Assembly (NCBI GenBank): GCA_003991915.1
Contig: RQTK01000347.1
Span: 398,212 to 462,211 of the forward strand
Source of the DNA: Elysia chlorotica
Taxonomy: Eukaryota; Mollusca; Gastropoda; Plakobranchidae
Direction of reading: 5' to 3'
Length of the DNA stretch: 64,000 bases
Shown: piece by piece, positions 60,236 through 64,000 of the stretch
Layout: each line of letters opens with the position of its first letter
Numbering within the stretch: position 1 is the first letter of the stretch
Position numbers and translations under genes: made by a program
The notes under the pieces: generated by a model
The model's database searches: none
Seen by the model: only the letters and a program-made list of their open reading frames with translations
Told to the model about the DNA's origin: nothing

Positions 60236-61305
60236 TTACAAATACAGTGTGTTAAAATATTAAAGTGTTATATCACAGAAGAATATTTTTAAAATAAAAA
60301 TTTTATGTCAAACAAACCCGTTTACTTTTTGTTTTTAAGTTTTATTTCACACGTCTTTTTAATAGGCCTACATTTTTTTAAATTAAAAATTACGATGGTT
60401 GTGAACATTAAATGTACGATACACAAAACGATTTTAACCGGTTTAACCAATTACTTTAGCCTACGGTGAAGATGTATTGAATCTCATGTTGTTGTTTTTT
60501 TTCAAAAGAATTAAATGTGCTTTAAATCAGTATGTGTTATAAAAATGTGTGTGTTTACGGCTAATGTCTCTAAACTGCACTGTTAAGGTGTGATGCCTTC
60601 TGGGGTGACTGAATAACTATTCTCACCTGGATATTACGCACGCCTCGATTTGCTTTGATTCTTGGTGGGGTTTTTTTTTCGTTTTGTTTTGTTGTTAACG
60701 TCCATCTTAAAAAAAAAAAAAACGTCTTATCACCCAACACCTATGGCTGCCATAGAGAGACAGAATGGGAGATGAAGACGTCATTCATAAGCCCATCAAA
60801 AGAACAGTCACCGACTAAAATCACTTATACTAGAACAGGTAAAGAACTTGATCTGGAATCGCACATTCGACTTCGTGTTTAAATCCCGTGCGTTTTACAA
60901 TCTGAGCCAACGTGCCGCCAAAAAACGGATTGTCCCACGATCTTTCTCAGCTTAATTCAGGGTAAACAGAATGAATTAAACCTTGTGCACTCAAAAACTT
61001 TTGACTTTTCCTTTTGTGTTTGGTCCCACGCCGAAAAATCTTTGCTCTTTGATCGGCCCGTAGAAAAATATTTTTTATTAACATCAGCTTCCAGACATAA
61101 CTCTGAATCAGCGCCAAATTCGCTTTTTATGAACCAAAAGCTTTTAGAAAGTTGGTAATTCACTCGTATAGAGTCGATCTTAAATCGTTCTTGATCTTCG
61201 ACACGGTCGTTTAATTTAATAAGTCGATTTATGTTTAAAGCAAAAAGCTTTAATGGTTTAAACCATTCGAATGACTTGAATTCTTTACCAACGCACCTGC
61301 ATTAC
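60236..61305. other. AT-rich intergenic sequence
   Basis: Possible SINE-C-like tRNA head on the minus strand at about 60835-60925 (TTGGCTCAGATTGTAAAACG). No gene recognised. Confidence 0.4.
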
Positions 61306-61308
61306 AGC

Positions 61309-61309
61309 A

Positions 61310-61387
<78 letters not shown>

Positions 61388-61427
61388 GGTATTATTACTA
61401 TTATTATTATCATCATGATCATCATCA
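61309..61427. repeat. (TTA)n microsatellite
   Basis: About 25 ATT units, then ACC and ATC interruptions. Confidence 0.95.
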
Positions 61428-61629
61428 TTATTATTATTGTATAATAAATTGATGTACATAATGTACAATTACAAAGTACATGATTAGGTAACGATGTAAT
61501 TTTGGAGTCTCCATTATTTAAGATAATGGACTTTCCATCTTTCAAGACACCTGGACAACTGCTGGTTGGGCTTATTGCGTGACCCACCCCGCTCATTCCA
61601 AGCTACATGTAATAGTCAATACTGATAGC

Positions 61630-61785
61630 TTGACAAGTGGCAGTGGGGCGTTGACTTCCAATCGGAAGGTCTCTAGTTCGAAACTCACAATCTGTCAAAA
61701 ATATTAGTCCAATTTCGCCCCCTACTGGTTCGGTCGGTGCCAGTATACTGTGATCAACTAATTCAGGATCCTGATATCTCCGCAC
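61630..61785 (+). mobile_element. SINE-A head and mid body
   Basis: AGTGGCAGTGGGGCGTTGAC, AGGTCTCTAGTTCGAAACTC (B-box-like), CGCCCCCTACTGGTTCGGTC, CAGTATACTGTGATC. The tail is missing. Confidence 0.7.
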
Positions 61786-61989
61786 GGAGGTAACCAAAAA
61801 ATAACACGCAGTCCACCAAATTGACAAGGGCAATAGTGATCTATTTATTTTGCATTAATATACCCATACAGAATGACGCCCAGAGATTTTTTCAGCCTAC
61901 AAGCCTGCTATACTAAGAATGTAAACTGTCCTAACTTTTCCTCATATTTTAATGATATATAGCTCACTTTGGTTTTAAATCCAAATACC

Positions 61990-62120
61990 TGTTATTTTTA
62001 GAAGCCTCGCCCCCAACTGTCTGTATGTTAATAGCATGCAGAATTGTCAGAATTTAGTCTTGAGACCCGCCCACAATATAAAAATGCTGCTGATGTTGGA
62101 CGTTGTGGAACGAACTCAAA
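61990..62120 (+). mobile_element. SINE-A tail
   Basis: ATTGTCAGAATTTAGTCTTG, ACCCGCCCACAATATA, GCTGATGTTGGACGTT and CGAACTCAAAACTC. Same orientation as the head at 61630; possibly one element split by about 200 bp. Confidence 0.65.
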
Positions 62121-62194
62121 ACTCGAGCAAAAATTTTTAGCCCCGTTTGATAAAAGTGAGCAGGAACAAAGATGAGAGTAAGACGGAAGTCAAA

Positions 62195-62285
62195 TAGCTA
62201 AGTCGGTTAGAGCTCATGACTGACAAGTCGGAGGCTGAGGTTACGATCTCAGCTAGTGTCATAGTCTCCAATAGGGTTCTTCTAA
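62195..62285 (+). mobile_element. SINE-C (tRNA-headed) copy
   Basis: ATAGCTAAGTCGGTTAGAGC, CTGAGGTTACGATCTCAGC, TAGTGTCATAGTCTCC. Related to 4866, 13885 and 23838. Confidence 0.55.
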
Positions 62286-62289
62286 AAAT

Positions 62290-63320
62290 TCAGGAAATTA
62301 TAAATCCTTACAGAGATTTTGTTTGGGTGAAAGCATCACTTTGCACAATATTATTGAGATATACATGTACTATGTAGTACAGTCGACAAAATGACTACTA
62401 GGCCAATTTATTTGAAAGAGTTTTAGAAAAGTTAAAAACACTAAACATAGTAGTTAGTCCATTCTATGGGGAGTGCAAGTATCAATACCAAAATTAGTAA
62501 GCGCTTTGGACTGAGAGCAAGAGGTTTTGATTCTTAGTATCCCAATCTCCGTACAAGATTCTCCAGAAAACTTAGAGGGCAAATAAAATAACTGCTATCA
62601 AGATATTTGTACTGAGTAGTGACTTCAGGCACGGCTATACATGGATGAGTACACCCTTCAAACTCCTGATGGACTTCAATTATTGGAAAAATGAGGAAAA
62701 AACAAAAATGCAAATACAAGTATTTGTTTTCTTTAAAAAAAAATTGCTGTTGATATATTTACTGAAAGAATAAAAAAAAAGAAAAACAAATAAAAAAAAC
62801 GAACAATTTCAGTATTTATTTAAATAATCATCAAAATTTATTTTTTCAAACAAAATTCTCAGACACACACCAATTAAAAAAAAAGAAAAAAAGAAATGAT
62901 GAAACAGCAATCTCAAAATCAGTGACAATACAGTATACATGTGCATCATCCTCTGAGATAATTCTTTCTCTTTCTCAGTCATATCCCACATACATGAGAC
63001 TTACTACACATGGTGAATTATGTGGCAAACTTCCTGACAGCAGGAACTGGAAGTAATGTATATTTTGCTTAAAAAATGGAACTGAGAAGAGCAAATTTTG
63101 CAATGAACGGACAGAGAAATTAAGAACAAAAGTTAGAGGTAAAGACAACATTAAGGCATAAAATCACACATAACCAAGAAGCTTTAATAACTGACATATT
63201 TAAATCAATAAGTTAAAAATAATCATGAACAAATTTCTTTTACTATGTTTCAATAACACAACATGTACACAATTTAATTTTATTGGTTGATTGAGAAATA
63301 AACTGAGTAAAACGAAAATA

Positions 63321-63382
<62 letters not shown>

Positions 63383-63660
63383 TAACACAGAGAGGGGTAT
63401 GGAGAGAGAGGGTAAGACTGATATAGAAGCAATAGAGGGAGAGAGATCTAGATATTGGCAGAAAAAGCTGTACACTTTCATGGCATGAAACACCTTAGGT
63501 AACATACATGTACTTTTAAAGATAGTGTGCTGTTCCAAGCATGAGAATCAAAGCATGTATAACTAATACATGCATTTTACTAACCATAAGTGAAGCATGA
63601 GAGAAGTTAATTTAAACACAATATTCTACAATGATGATTTCACATAAAGTGGTTTTAAAC
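62290..63660. other. AT-rich sequence with (GA)n at 63321-63380
   Basis: No recognisable gene. Minus ORFs here are low complexity. Confidence 0.5.
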
Positions 63661-63684
63661 AGGCTCAAGCAAATCAGATGGTGT

Positions 63685-64000
63685 ATAATGAATTACCATC
63701 AATCAGCATTGAGAAACAGCAATGCGACTCATGCAAGAAATCCAACCCAAGATTCTAGTCCGACTTGTAACTGCTGATGATCAATGTGTGATTGGAAGGC
63801 TTATCAGTATCTTCCACCTATCGATGCACTATTTTAAATTAACACATTTTTTTCAAAGCACACAGAATTACCACCAATTCAGGATTGAGGAACATTGATG
63901 CAGCTACTATAACAAATACAGTACCAAACTCCAGTCTGACTTAGAACAGGCAACATGATTTGCACTAAGGTTTACCTTCAAGTGCTTATACAACCGTGAC
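63685..64000. repeat. Diverged tandem repeat, period about 175 bp
   Basis: AATTACCATCAATCAGCATT (63691) and AATTACCACCAATTCAGGAT (63866) begin two aligned units that also share CCAGTCTGACTT/CTAGTCCGACTT. The array may continue right of the window. Confidence 0.6.

Overview
The window is AT-rich animal DNA with GC-richer islands. Its one clear gene is a large cadherin on the minus strand. I joined 36 coding exons by eye (gene order runs right to left, from about 45.4 kb down to 321), and the gene continues past the left edge. Every exon has GT-AG splice sites. Every exon-exon junction keeps frame and restores a cadherin motif, except exon 8 to exon 9. Exon 1 encodes a signal peptide. The rest, about 1,700 residues, encodes 16 cadherin (EC) repeats and the start of a 17th; the membrane anchor must lie off the window. 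Five repeats (EC3, 7, 9, 11, 15) share an extra pair of cysteines at equivalent positions.

The organism is most likely a lophotrochozoan invertebrate, probably a mollusc. This is inferred from the giant many-exon cadherin and the mix of mobile elements (DIRS, RTE-like and L2/CR1-like LINEs, Helitron helicase, tRNA-headed SINEs), not from any diagnostic marker.

Layout: 0.3-5.1 kb holds exons 36-30. 6-16 kb holds exons 29-22 with a LINE tail, two SINEs and long microsatellites. 16-27 kb holds exons 21-11. 27.6-31.3 kb is a dead DIRS-type tyrosine-recombinase retrotransposon with inverted termini. 31.5-37 kb holds exons 10-7, a tandem array of SINE tails, a 101-bp minisatellite and a LINE fragment between two 350-bp direct repeats. 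37-45.4 kb holds exons 6-1, an 801-bp tandem duplication and a Helitron-type helicase fragment. 45.5-64 kb has no recognisable gene: it holds microsatellites, SINEs, an L2-like LINE remnant and a MITE.

The most unusual pattern is that copies of an exon's 3' end plus its 5' splice site recur, singly or as minisatellites, in the following intron for at least five exons. The second notable point is EC4, whose central exon is missing; a tandem array of exon-like 101-bp units lies where it should be.
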